A stretch of DNA of 64,000 bases, taken from Firmicutes bacterium AM41-11. GTDB taxonomy: Bacteria > Bacillota_I > Bacilli_A > Erysipelotrichales > Erysipelotrichaceae. Within the stretch, counting starts at the first letter, position 1, and the number at the start of each line of letters is the position of its first letter. Positions 49,407 to 57,679 of this stretch are shown here, piece after piece. The notes under the pieces are model-generated. The model had not been told where the DNA came from and ran no database searches. It saw nothing but the letters and a program-made list of their open reading frames with translations. The stretch covers positions 136,328 through 200,327 of the forward strand of contig QUIQ01000002.1 in the NCBI GenBank assembly GCA_003480165.1. Reading direction: 5' to 3'. The position numbers and the translations under genes are program-made.

Positions 49407-49811
49407 ATGAAAGAGAACGAAATAAAAGAATTCTTAAATAGCCAAAATATTAATTTCGCCAAGCAATCAACTATTTGGGCTACAATAAAGCCTACGATTG
49501 GAGCTTATAATAATGGCTTTGGTGATACGATGCATGTAATGAAAGATCACATTTTACATTTTAACAATGAAGGGTTGGCTATTTTTGCGATAGATGACAA
49601 TAGTGGACGAATACTAAAAGATACATTAAAATTTTTTCCGATTCAAGATATAAAATTAAATTTAAAAATGAATGTTTTAGGGCTTTTATTAACTATTTCC
49701 ACTGAAAAAGGTGACATTGAATTTAAAATTCGAAAAAGTATTATTGGATGCCCTTGGCATAAGGAAAATTTATCCTTTATATTATTAGGAATGTCTGCAC
49801 CCAAAGAATAG
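49407..49811 (+). CDS. Small protein of unknown function in the PTS operon
   Basis: A 134-residue soluble protein with alternating beta-strand-like segments (AIFAIDDNSGRILKDTLKFFPIQDIKLNLKMNVLGLLLTISTEKGD), a plan that resembles small PH-like (bPH) proteins, though the match is weak. AAAAGGAA precedes the ATG 34 bases after IIA. No active-site motif is visible. Its place after IIA suggests a link to the same sugar pathway. Confidence 0.6.
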   Translation: MKENEIKEFLNSQNINFAKQSTIWATIKPTIGAYNNGFGDTMHVMKDHILHFNNEGLAIFAIDDNSGRILKDTLKFFPIQDIKLNLKMNVLGLLLTISTEKGDIEFKIRKSIIGCPWHKENLSFILLGMSAPKE

Positions 49812-50151
49812 ATGAATGAATTCTCTTAAGTATTTTTGTCTTATTATTTATAGCTTTATTAATCAATCATGATTTTATTTTTGAATCTTTGACAGAAGGT
49901 TAAGGTTATTTCAAACAACGATTTGATGCAAAATATCTTGTGTTAAAGATTTGTACTGGTTGTCTAAATAATGCATGAGCAACTATAAGAGGATGGCTAT
50001 CAAGCCTATCAATAAGTACTAAGTAGGGTATTAATTACATAAAATTTAGGAAGCAGAATTAAATGGTTCTATCTAGTTCTATGAATCAGAAATGATATAC
50101 GACATATTATCGTATACTGTATATGTGACCAAAAATTTTACATTAAACAAA

Positions 50152-50230
50152 TGTAGTAAAGACTAAAAGAATGGTTTATTCATTAGTTACTACAAATGCT
50201 TTACAAAGTTATCTTAATGTAGTTACTATT
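50152..50230. promoter_or_regulatory. Repeated TGTAGTAA/TTACTACA sites upstream of the HAD pair
   Basis: TGTAGTAAA (50152-50160), GTTACTACA (50186-50194) and TGTAGTTACTA (50219-50229) resemble the palindromes before the dehydrogenase gene. The surrounding 500-base gap (49812-50313) holds no convincing gene: it is AT-rich, with only these motifs and a small terminator near its end. Confidence 0.45.
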
Positions 50231-50275
50231 TTTAGAAATTCAACTGCTACTATGTTGAGTAAGACATACTTATAT

Positions 50276-50300
50276 AGAGCCCTCAAGGGGCTTTTGTTGT
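50276..50300 (+). terminator. Short terminator before the HAD genes
   Basis: AGCCC, loop TCAAG, GGGCT, then TTTTGTTGT. Weak stem of five pairs. It lies just upstream of the ribosome site of the next gene, so it may be an attenuator. Confidence 0.4.
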
Positions 50301-50319
50301 ATATGCAAAGGAGATGGAG

Positions 50320-50979
50320 ATGTTAAAATTAGTCATATTTGATGTGGATGGTACTTTAATTGATTCTGAGAATATTTGGAAAAAATCATTGATAGAAACA
50401 GGAGAAAAATTTGGTATGCTAAATTTAGGGGAAACACTTTTCCCTAAAATTATTGGAAAGTCTGGAGTAGAAGAAGAAAGTATATTAAGGAAAAGTATTC
50501 CAAATAATGTTTATTATGATTTCGTGAATTTTTGGCGCCAACTTGGACTTAGAATGTTATCGGAAAACATTCCCGAAAAACCAGGATTACATGAAATCAT
50601 TGAGTATGTGAAAAGAAAAGGTTTATTGATTGGAGTAGGTACTGCTACAGATCGTATAAGTACTGTAAATAGATTGAAACAAATCGATGTCTTAAAAGAT
50701 ATTGATTACATGATTTGTGGAGATGAAATTAAAAATAAAAAGCCATGCCCAGATATATATTTGAAAATATGCGAATATTTTAATGTGGATGTTGAAGAAG
50801 CTATAGTGATTGAGGATTCTTGTGTTGGTGTTGAAGCGGCATATCGTGCTGGTATACCTTGTATACAGGTGCCAGACGTAATACAATCAACATCTTTAGA
50901 AATAGAGCATACATTAAGTATTGCAGAGTCATTAATATGGGCAATTCGTGTCATAGATGAAAAATATTATATGGAATAG
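50320..50979 (+). CDS. HAD-superfamily hydrolase, beta-phosphoglucomutase-like
   Basis: A 219-residue HAD enzyme with motif I VIFDVDGTLIDSE, motif II lying in VGTATDR, motif III Lys in NKKPCPDIY and motif IV VIEDSCVGVEAA. The first ATG (50314) sits directly on the GGAG ribosome site, so I take the second at 50320. It precedes another HAD gene by 17 bases. Both would dephosphorylate or isomerise a sugar phosphate, probably the product of the PTS/dehydrogenase genes (inference). Confidence 0.85.
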   Translation: MLKLVIFDVDGTLIDSENIWKKSLIETGEKFGMLNLGETLFPKIIGKSGVEEESILRKSIPNNVYYDFVNFWRQLGLRMLSENIPEKPGLHEIIEYVKRKGLLIGVGTATDRISTVNRLKQIDVLKDIDYMICGDEIKNKKPCPDIYLKICEYFNVDVEEAIVIEDSCVGVEAAYRAGIPCIQVPDVIQSTSLEIEHTLSIAESLIWAIRVIDEKYYME

Positions 50980-50996
50980 ATTTGGAGAAAAAAATT

Positions 50997-51653
50997 ATGA
51001 CTGTTATTAAGGGCGCAATATTTGATATGGATGGATTGCTTTTTGATACCGAAATTGTATTTGATAAAGCTTGGCGAATGACTGCGGATAATCATAATTT
51101 TAATTTGGATTATAATATGCAAACAGAACTTCGTGGAACGTCAGGAAAAGTAATGATGAAAATAATACAAAATTACGTACCTCAGGAAGATCCTGCAATT
51201 TTGATGAAAGAATTATTTGATAATGCCTATATTATTCTACAAGAAGAAGTTCCTGAGAAAAGAGGAGTTCATGAAATATTAGATTATTTTAGAGCAAAAA
51301 AAATAAAAATGGCTGTTGCCAGTAGTTCACCGCAATATATGATTGAAAACAACTTGAAAGTATCTGGTATATTCCAATATTTTGATGTGATAGTAAATGG
51401 AAAAGAAGTTAAAAGAGGAAAACCTGATCCAGATATTTTTATTTTAGCTGCAAATAGATTGGGTTGTAAAACTAGTGAATGTTTTGTGTTTGAAGATGCT
51501 AGGTCAGGTGTTGCAGCTGGATATTCTGCTGGGTGTAAAACTATTATGATTCCAGATTTAGTTAAACCAACTGAAGAAGAAAAAAGGGTTGCATATGGAA
51601 TTTATCCAACCTTAAATGAAGCGCTGAAAGATATAAAAAAATTATTGGACTAG
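50997..51653 (+). CDS. HAD-superfamily hydrolase, second of the pair
   Basis: A 218-residue HAD enzyme: motif I AIFDMDGLLFDTE, motif II ASSSPQ, motif III RGKPDPD, motif IV VFEDARSGVAAG. This is closer to phosphosugar mutases and phosphatases of the YcjU/PgmB group. The ATG at 50997 follows TGGAG. Its paralogue just upstream is clearly different in sequence, so this is not a recent duplication. Confidence 0.87.
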   Translation: MTVIKGAIFDMDGLLFDTEIVFDKAWRMTADNHNFNLDYNMQTELRGTSGKVMMKIIQNYVPQEDPAILMKELFDNAYIILQEEVPEKRGVHEILDYFRAKKIKMAVASSSPQYMIENNLKVSGIFQYFDVIVNGKEVKRGKPDPDIFILAANRLGCKTSECFVFEDARSGVAAGYSAGCKTIMIPDLVKPTEEEKRVAYGIYPTLNEALKDIKKLLD

Positions 51654-51834
51654 CATTAGTGAATGTTAAAAGAATTATAATGCATAGGTTTTAATTCACC
51701 TTTGATTATTTTTATCGATTATTGCTTAGCTATTTTTTTATCTCTTGTGATTTTTTAAGTCTAGCTATGGAAAAAGATGTGGAATCCATTATGCGCTGTT
51801 TCATGAATAAGGACTAGGAATTAAAATAGAATAA

Positions 51835-51874
51835 GTAAACAACTCATAGGATATGAACCTTATGAGTTGTTTAC
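51835..51874. terminator. Hairpin between convergent HAD and kinase genes
   Basis: GTAAACAACTCATAGG (51835-51850) pairs with CCTTATGAGTTGTTTAC (51858-51874) with one bulge. No strong T run on either side, so termination may be partial. Confidence 0.55.
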
Positions 51875-51894
51875 CTAAGACACATAAATGAGAA

Positions 51895-53118
51895 TTAGTG
51901 AGAATTGGTTAAGCTAGAAAAAATTTCATCTGTTAAATTATATTGAGATGCATCATCTAATTGATAAGAAGTTCTAACAATCATTGTCCCAATCAAAGAG
52001 TATGAACCAGTTGGTAAAATTGAACCATCAAAGGATTTTAGATAGTCACAACGAGTTTTTGCATCATGTATATTTTTGTAAACTTCAATGCAACCACCGC
52101 CATCTTTGCCTAAATTTCTTAAATCCGTAGAAATGGGATGAATTTCTAACTTTCCATTTTCTAATCGATTAAAATCAAGAACTTCGTTGACTAAGGTTAA
52201 TAAGATATCGCCAGAGACTTGGATCTTTTCATTGGCATTTGTTACGGCTTCAATATCCGATGGATCTTTGGCAATGATATTGGAAAAGCCAAGAATCGCA
52301 TTTAGTGGGGTGCGAATATCATGAGAGATATTTGCCAGAAACTTTGACTTGATTTTATTGGCTTCAATAATCTGCTTTGTAGCAATCTTCTCTTGATGTA
52401 AGGCATCGTTTAATTTCTTTTGGTATTGCGCTTGTAAGATCTGGGTTTCATGGTCCGCCATGAAAAAGTAGGCAAGAATTGCGACTAAGACAATACAAAA
52501 AGGTTGAACGGGATACATGATATTGATGGGAATCACAAAAGCGTTTAAGACAATGCCAACAAAAGGAATAAAAGAAATAAAAGAAATAAATACCGATTGT
52601 AGTAGATAAGGTTCACTGGTTTGTCTTTTCTTATATGTAATGACTACGGCATGGAATAAGGAATCCACATAATAGAACATGTTTAAAATAGAAAAGGCAG
52701 TAAACCAGGAACCTCTCTGATAATCACTGGTAGCGGTAATGTACCATAAAGTACGGGAAGGAATGTTATAAAGAATCATTCCAAAAAGCAGAAGTAGGGG
52801 GATATATTCTAACCGTTGAATGATTTTCGGATAGGAACCACCCACAAAATTACGTACAAAAATATGCCAGACAAACGGCATCAATACATAGATGATATAA
52901 AAGACAAAGGTAATGATGCGATAACCTGTGACATTGCTCGGAGATATATAGAACAACAGAAAAAAGGCATCAATTATGACATAGGCAATAATAAAGGCCA
53001 ATAACCATAAATATATCCGACGACTACGAGGCTGTCGGATATCAGAACCGCCTTTTTTGACAAAAATAATCAGGATTGCGAGCATAAAACAAGAGCTGAT
53101 TAAATATTGAATTGTCAT
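51895..53118 (-). CDS. Histidine kinase fused to an unrelated C-terminal tail
   Basis: A 407-residue protein on -. The first 235 residues hold about six or seven membrane helices; a short coil leads to a HisKA domain with phospho-His at about residue 269 (ANISHDIRTPLNAILG). After LENGKLEIHPISTDLRN (about residue 334) a normal kinase would continue into the HATPase domain; instead the last 70 residues read GKDGGGCIEVYKNIHDAK and GTMIVRTSYQLDDASQYNL, a sequence that looks like the C-terminal domain of a secreted or lipoprotein family. Without ATPase it cannot phosphorylate itself. Probably a deletion fusion. ATG at 53118 after AAAGG. Confidence 0.75.
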   Translation of the reverse strand: MTIQYLISSCFMLAILIIFVKKGGSDIRQPRSRRIYLWLLAFIIAYVIIDAFFLLFYISPSNVTGYRIITFVFYIIYVLMPFVWHIFVRNFVGGSYPKIIQRLEYIPLLLLFGMILYNIPSRTLWYITATSDYQRGSWFTAFSILNMFYYVDSLFHAVVITYKKRQTSEPYLLQSVFISFISFIPFVGIVLNAFVIPINIMYPVQPFCIVLVAILAYFFMADHETQILQAQYQKKLNDALHQEKIATKQIIEANKIKSKFLANISHDIRTPLNAILGFSNIIAKDPSDIEAVTNANEKIQVSGDILLTLVNEVLDFNRLENGKLEIHPISTDLRNLGKDGGGCIEVYKNIHDAKTRCDYLKSFDGSILPTGSYSLIGTMIVRTSYQLDDASQYNLTDEIFSSLTNSH

Positions 53119-53264
53119 AATGGTTCGACCTTTACCCTTTCTATGACGTCTTAAACAACTATAACAGAGAATGAATGGGCTTACAAAGAAATCGTGCAAA
53201 CCTTTGTTTTGAATGACCTTGCGATTTATCCTTTTTTGTACTACACTACTAGACGTAGTAAATA

Positions 53265-53341
53265 AAAGCTGGGGAGCAATTGCTGAGAGGAAGTTCGACT
53301 TCGACCCATTTAACCTGACGGATAATGCTGGCGTAGGAAGT
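53265..53341 (+). promoter_or_regulatory. TPP riboswitch (THI element)
   Basis: GGGGAGC (53271-53277), GCTGAGAGGA, GACCC, TTAACCTGA, GGATAATGCTGGCGTAGGA follow in the order of the thiamine pyrophosphate riboswitch. A terminator follows at 53357. It controls the thiamine salvage genes thiW-thiM-thiE by premature termination when TPP is abundant (class knowledge). Confidence 0.95.
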
Positions 53342-53356
53342 ATGTTTGATTTTTTT

Positions 53357-53385
53357 GACCTGTCTTCTGCGTAGCAGGTCTTTTT
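53357..53385 (+). terminator. Terminator of the TPP riboswitch
   Basis: GACCTG (53357-53362) pairs with CAGGTC (53375-53380), then five T. Sits 15 bases after the aptamer. Confidence 0.85.
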
Positions 53386-53399
53386 ATTTTATTGCCTTG

Positions 53400-53525
53400 C
53401 TGTAGGGGAGCGCCTAGAGTAGAGGAAACATGCGAGGGAGCCTGAATAGACAGGTTGAGAGATGACTGTTTGTCAGATACCGAACCAGAGTCAGATGGTT
53501 TTTGTGTGTTTTCTAGGCCATCTGC
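53400..53525 (+). other. Second structured leader between the riboswitch and thiW
   Basis: GCCTAGA (53412-53418) can pair with TCTAGGC (53512-53518) to close the region, with inner hairpins CCTG/CAGG (53441-53454) and TGAC/GTCA (53463-53475). CAGATGG (53492-53498) can instead pair with CCATCTG (53518-53524), excluding the closing helix. It does not match a riboswitch class I know, though TTGAGAGATGAC and ATACCGAACC faintly recall the TPP core. It ends 9 bases before the thiW ribosome site. Confidence 0.45.
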
Positions 53526-53544
53526 ATATTAGGAGGGAAATAAA

Positions 53545-54078
53545 ATGAATAAACACAAACAATTATTAGGCTTAGTCTTCTTTTCGATGATGGTCGCAAT
53601 TGGTGTCGTTATTTCACCAATTCTACGTGTGGAAGGAATGTGTCCGATGGCTCATTTGATTAACATTACTATGGCCGTTTTTATGGGCCCTTGGTATGCC
53701 TTTTTATGCGCATTAGCGATTGGCTGTATTCGTATGGCCGTAATGGGAATTCCCCCATTAGCTTTAACCGGAGCCATCTTTGGAGCCACTTTATCTGGTA
53801 TCTTATACAAGCTCAGCAAAGGAAAAATCTGGGCCGCTGTTTTAGGGGAAATTATTGGAACCGGCTTAATTGGTTCTATCGTTTCTTATCCTGTGATGAC
53901 CTATCTTTGGGGAAGAACTGGCTTAACTTGGATGTTCTATGTACCTAGCTTTTTAATGGGAACGATTATTGGAGGCAGCATTGCGTATGTTTTACTAAAA
54001 TCCATGTCACGCAGTGGGGTGCTTCAATCCATTCAAAGAAAGTTAGGAGTACAGAACTTTGCTGAAACAAATTCATAA
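53545..54078 (+). CDS. thiW: ThiW, predicted thiamine-precursor transporter substrate-binding component
   Basis: A 177-residue membrane protein with five or six helices, similar to ThiW, the ECF-type S component predicted to import the thiazole (hydroxyethylthiazole) precursor of thiamine. VEGMCPMAHLINITMAVFMGPWYAF and IGCIRMAVMGIPPLAL are family blocks. AGGAGGG precedes the ATG. Located behind the TPP riboswitch and overlapping thiM by 20 bases, which fits salvage of imported thiazole. Confidence 0.9.
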   Translation: MNKHKQLLGLVFFSMMVAIGVVISPILRVEGMCPMAHLINITMAVFMGPWYAFLCALAIGCIRMAVMGIPPLALTGAIFGATLSGILYKLSKGKIWAAVLGEIIGTGLIGSIVSYPVMTYLWGRTGLTWMFYVPSFLMGTIIGGSIAYVLLKSMSRSGVLQSIQRKLGVQNFAETNS

Positions 54079-54838
54079 ACAAAACGCTTTAATTCATTGC
54101 ATCACGAATCCGATATCTATTAATGATTGTGCCAACTTAATTCTTGCGTTTGGGGCTAAGCCCATTATGGCAGCCCATCCTAAAGAAGTAGAAGCCATCA
54201 CGAGAAACAGTCAGGCATTGGCTTTAAACCTGGGTAACTTTGATGATGTACGCGGACAAGCTATGTTAAAAAGTGCCCAATGTGCTTTTACTAATCAGAT
54301 TCCCTTTATCTTAGATCTAGTCGGGGTAGCTTGTAGTCCTTTGCGTTTGGACTTTGCCAAAGAACTTGTGCAAAAAACTTGTCCTACCGTTCTAAAAGGC
54401 AATATCAGTGAGTGTAAAGCTTTTTATGGTTTAACCAGTCATGCCAGTGGAGTAGATGCCGATCAAGCAGACCAAGAAGATGTATATGTAAGTGCCAAGT
54501 GGTTAAAGGACTTAGCCAAGCATTGGGGCTGCATTGTCGTTTGTTCAGGAAAAGTGGATATTATCACCGATGGAAATCAAACTGCCTTGATTCGCAATGG
54601 CTGTGAAATGTTGCAATGGGTAACAGGAACCGGATGTATGTTGAATGTAGCTATTGCCACCTTTCTAGCAGTTATGGATCCATGGAAAGCCTGTATTTCG
54701 GCAACCTGTTATTATGAACGAGCCGCTGAAAAAGTAACAGCTAAAGGTCCTGGTTCTTTTCATGCCCAGCTCTTTGATGAAATCTATCAATTAAGTGAAG
54801 CAGATGAAGCTCAGTTTCAAGTAGAGGTAGTCAAATGA
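54059..54838 (+). CDS. thiM: Hydroxyethylthiazole kinase
   Basis: Phosphorylates 4-methyl-5-hydroxyethylthiazole for thiamine salvage. The 259 residues carry LIHCITNPISINDCAN near the N-terminus and the ribokinase-like anion hole TGTGCMLN. It starts with TTG at 54059, nine bases after AGGAG and inside the end of thiW; there is no alternative ATG near. Overlaps thiE by four bases. Confidence 0.93.
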   Translation: MLKQIHKQNALIHCITNPISINDCANLILAFGAKPIMAAHPKEVEAITRNSQALALNLGNFDDVRGQAMLKSAQCAFTNQIPFILDLVGVACSPLRLDFAKELVQKTCPTVLKGNISECKAFYGLTSHASGVDADQADQEDVYVSAKWLKDLAKHWGCIVVCSGKVDIITDGNQTALIRNGCEMLQWVTGTGCMLNVAIATFLAVMDPWKACISATCYYERAAEKVTAKGPGSFHAQLFDEIYQLSEADEAQFQVEVVK

Positions 54839-55473
54839 AAAATATAGATCTAACTTTGTATTTTATTACCAATTCCGAAGGAATGGATGAAAATACCTTT
54901 TTGACAAAAGTAAACGGAGCTTGTCTAGGTGGAGCCACCTTGGTTCAATTGCGAGAAAAGAATAAGAGTACTCGCGAATATTATCAGCTAGCCTGTAAGG
55001 TAAAGAAACTTACCGATGCTTTTTCGATCCCCTTGATTATTGATGATCGCATCGATGTAGCCATGGCTGTAGGCTGTGGTGTACATTTAGGGGCTGAAGA
55101 TATGCCTATATCTATAGCTCGTTCCTTAATGGGAGAGGATGCAATCATTGGGGCAACCGCTAAAAGCGTAGAAGCTGCCCGGCAAGCGGAAAAAGAGGGC
55201 GCCGATTATCTTGGCTGTGGTGCTATTTATCCAACCAAGACGCATGTGAAGACAAAATTGACCAAAGTCGAAACCTTAGATCAAATCTGTGAAGCGGTAC
55301 ATATTCCCGTGGCAGCCATTGGTGGGCTAAAGAAAGATAATCTGGAAGTTTTGGCCAATAGCCCCATCCAAGGAATTTGCGTAGTATCTGCGATTATGGA
55401 TGCCGATGATACCAAACAAGCCAGCCAGGAGCTGCTTGAAGCCATTCATAAAACCTTAAGGGTCTCTAAGTGA
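54835..55473 (+). CDS. thiE: Thiamine phosphate synthase
   Basis: Joins HMP pyrophosphate and thiazole phosphate to thiamine phosphate. The 212-residue TIM barrel shows LIIDDRIDVAMAVGCGVHLG (pyrophosphate binding), GCGAIYPTKTH and AIGGLKKDN. Translation is coupled to thiM by ATGA overlap. Last gene of the riboswitch-controlled operon; no thiD is in view. Confidence 0.94.
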   Translation: MKNIDLTLYFITNSEGMDENTFLTKVNGACLGGATLVQLREKNKSTREYYQLACKVKKLTDAFSIPLIIDDRIDVAMAVGCGVHLGAEDMPISIARSLMGEDAIIGATAKSVEAARQAEKEGADYLGCGAIYPTKTHVKTKLTKVETLDQICEAVHIPVAAIGGLKKDNLEVLANSPIQGICVVSAIMDADDTKQASQELLEAIHKTLRVSK

Positions 55474-55488
55474 TTAGAGATCTTTTTT
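55461..55488 (+). terminator. Terminator of the thi operon
   Basis: GGTCTCTAA (55461-55469), four-base loop, TTAGAGATC (55474-55482) with one G-U, then TTTTTT. The stem starts inside the thiE coding end. Confidence 0.8.
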
Positions 55489-55512
55489 AAATAAGGTATA
55501 AAATGAGAAGCG

Positions 55513-56496
55513 ATGAATCAGTATACGATTGATGTAGATGCAAAAGGACGGTATTCTAACAGTAGAGGTAAATGTATGGCGAGAATGAATGAGGGTGTCC
55601 AAAAACAATCTATGATTCAGGTTTCCAATATCGAGCGCTTTGCGACTCATGATGGGCCAGGAATCCGTACGACCATTTTTCTAAAAGGCTGCACACTACA
55701 TTGTCCTTGGTGTGCCAATCCCGAAACCTGGTCGATACAACCTGTCTTATTGCATGATGCCAGTAAATGTATACAGTGTAGACGCTGTGAAACCATTTGT
55801 CCGAATCACGCAATCACTTTTCCTTTTACTTGGAAGCAAGACCTTTGTAGCGATTGTCGAAAATGTGAAGATATCTGCTTAGCCGAAGCTATTTCATTTT
55901 CCGGAAGAAAGATGGAAATTGCAGATCTTGCAGCAGAAGTATGTAAAGATTGGGATTATTATGAGCAAAGCCATGGGGGCGTAACGATTTCGGGCGGTGA
56001 ACCCTTTACTCAGTTTGAAGCTTTTTTAGCCTTGTTGAAAGCATGTAAAGCAGCTGGCTTACATGTAGCGGTAGAAACAACGGGAAATTTCACCCAAGAA
56101 AAACTCTTACAGGCATTACCTTATATTGATTGTTTCTTAATGGATTGTAAACACTTGGATGCGGATAAACTGGCAGCAGTTACTGGTGGAAATCTTGCCT
56201 TGATTCAAGCAAATTTTGCCTATTTATCCAAACATTGCCCCGACAAGGTGATTGTCCGGATGCCAGTGATTCCTCGCTTTAATGAAGATTGCTGTAAAGA
56301 TGTGATTGATTATGCGAAAAGTCTGCATTTTAAAGAAGTGCATTTATTGCCTTTCCATACCATGGGTAAAAGTAAATGGCATCAGATGCAAAAAGATTTT
56401 CATTATGAAAAAGATGCCATGATGGATAAGGAAAGCTTATTACCTTATGTTGATTATGGAAAAGCACGTGGTATCCATGTGCAGATTGGCGGCTAA
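55513..56496 (+). CDS. Glycyl-radical enzyme activating protein (radical SAM)
   Basis: A 327-residue radical-SAM activase. The SAM cluster motif is GCTLHCPWC (Cys60, 64 and 67), preceded by DGPGIRTTIFLKG; two further [4Fe-4S] motifs (CIQCRRCETIC and CSDCRKCEDIC) mark the long activase type, and GGVTISGGEP is the family glycine motif. No glycyl-radical enzyme is adjacent, which is unusual. The first 30 residues are atypical; an ATG at 55576 could be the real start. Confidence 0.85.
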   Translation: MNQYTIDVDAKGRYSNSRGKCMARMNEGVQKQSMIQVSNIERFATHDGPGIRTTIFLKGCTLHCPWCANPETWSIQPVLLHDASKCIQCRRCETICPNHAITFPFTWKQDLCSDCRKCEDICLAEAISFSGRKMEIADLAAEVCKDWDYYEQSHGGVTISGGEPFTQFEAFLALLKACKAAGLHVAVETTGNFTQEKLLQALPYIDCFLMDCKHLDADKLAAVTGGNLALIQANFAYLSKHCPDKVIVRMPVIPRFNEDCCKDVIDYAKSLHFKEVHLLPFHTMGKSKWHQMQKDFHYEKDAMMDKESLLPYVDYGKARGIHVQIGG

Positions 56497-56516
56497 ACAA
56501 GAAAACGAATGGAACT

Positions 56517-56540
56517 AAAGGTGCAAAGCACCTTTTTCTT
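56517..56540 (+). terminator. Terminator after the activase gene
   Basis: AAAGGTGC (56517-56524), loop AAA, GCACCTTT (56528-56535), then TTCTTTT. Confidence 0.85.
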
Positions 56541-56597
56541 TTCATCCTTATATAGATGCCGTATACTTTTCTCTGTTATGAAAAGTGAGGAATGGAT

Positions 56598-57620
56598 ATG
56601 AAGGAAAAATATAAGGGGGTACTTGTCTGCTTGGCCATAGCCCTACCATCTTGGATCTTAGGAAAAGTATTTCCCGTTATAGGCGGAGCCGTTATTGCGA
56701 TTCTGGCAGGGATGTTTCTAACTTTAATTTGGAAAGATAATAAAGATGCTAGTGCGGGAATTAAATGGACTTCAAAAGTCATCTTGCAGACAGCGGTTGT
56801 CCTGCTTGGCTTTGGAATGAATCTTGGGGTGATTTTTCAAACTGGGAAACAATCTCTTCCCATTATACTTTGTACGATTACAACTTCTTTAGTGATTGCA
56901 TGGCTTTTACGCAAGGTTTTAAAGGTGCCAGCTAAGACATCGATTTTGGTTGGCGTTGGTTCTTCGATTTGTGGAGGATCAGCCATTGCGGCTACAGCAC
57001 CAGTTATTGATGCGGATGAAAATGAAGTAGCCCAATCTATTGCGGTAATTTTCTTTTTTAATGTCTTGGCGGCTATCTTTTTTCCTATTTTAGGAAGTGC
57101 TATTGGCTTTGATACCTTGCATGGAGATGCGTTTGGCATCTTTGCTGGCACAGCTATCAATGATACGTCTTCGGTTACAGCAGCGGCTTCGACTTGGGAT
57201 AGTATGTGGCATTTAGGCAGTGCCACTTTAAATAAAGCAGTTACGGTTAAGTTGACACGAACGTTGGCAATTATTCCGATTACCTTGGTTTTAGCTTGGC
57301 TGCAAGCTAGAAAAACTTCGGGTAAGAAGGAAAATTCGTTTAGTTTGAAACGGGCTTTTCCGATGTTTATCCTTTATTTTGTCTTGGCAGCGATTATCAC
57401 TACGGTTTGTGTGAATCTAGGGATGGATGCCAATGTCTTTCAGCCTCTAAAAGAACTTTCTAAATTTTTAATTATCATGGCTATGGCAGCAATTGGCCTT
57501 AACAGCAATGTAGTACAACTTATTAAAACTGGTGGAAAACCGCTGCTTGTCGGGGCTTCTTGTTGGGCTGGTATTACGGTTGTGAGTCTTTTCATGCAAC
57601 ATGTTATGGGGATTTGGTAG
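56598..57620 (+). CDS. YeiH-family putative sulfate exporter
   Basis: A 340-residue membrane protein with about ten helices, family UPF0324/YeiH. Signature blocks: LLGFGMNLG, GVGSSICGGSAIAATAPVI and FAGTAINDTSSVTAA. The substrate is only predicted (sulfate or sulfonate export). I use the ATG at 56598, seven bases after GAGGA; 56592 is too close. It stands alone between terminators and the phosphatase pair. Confidence 0.87.
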   Translation: MKEKYKGVLVCLAIALPSWILGKVFPVIGGAVIAILAGMFLTLIWKDNKDASAGIKWTSKVILQTAVVLLGFGMNLGVIFQTGKQSLPIILCTITTSLVIAWLLRKVLKVPAKTSILVGVGSSICGGSAIAATAPVIDADENEVAQSIAVIFFFNVLAAIFFPILGSAIGFDTLHGDAFGIFAGTAINDTSSVTAAASTWDSMWHLGSATLNKAVTVKLTRTLAIIPITLVLAWLQARKTSGKKENSFSLKRAFPMFILYFVLAAIITTVCVNLGMDANVFQPLKELSKFLIIMAMAAIGLNSNVVQLIKTGGKPLLVGASCWAGITVVSLFMQHVMGIW

Positions 57621-57679
57621 GCACTTTTTCGGATTGGCGTTTTTTTGACAGAAGGCGTAATTCATTGTATAAAAGAACC

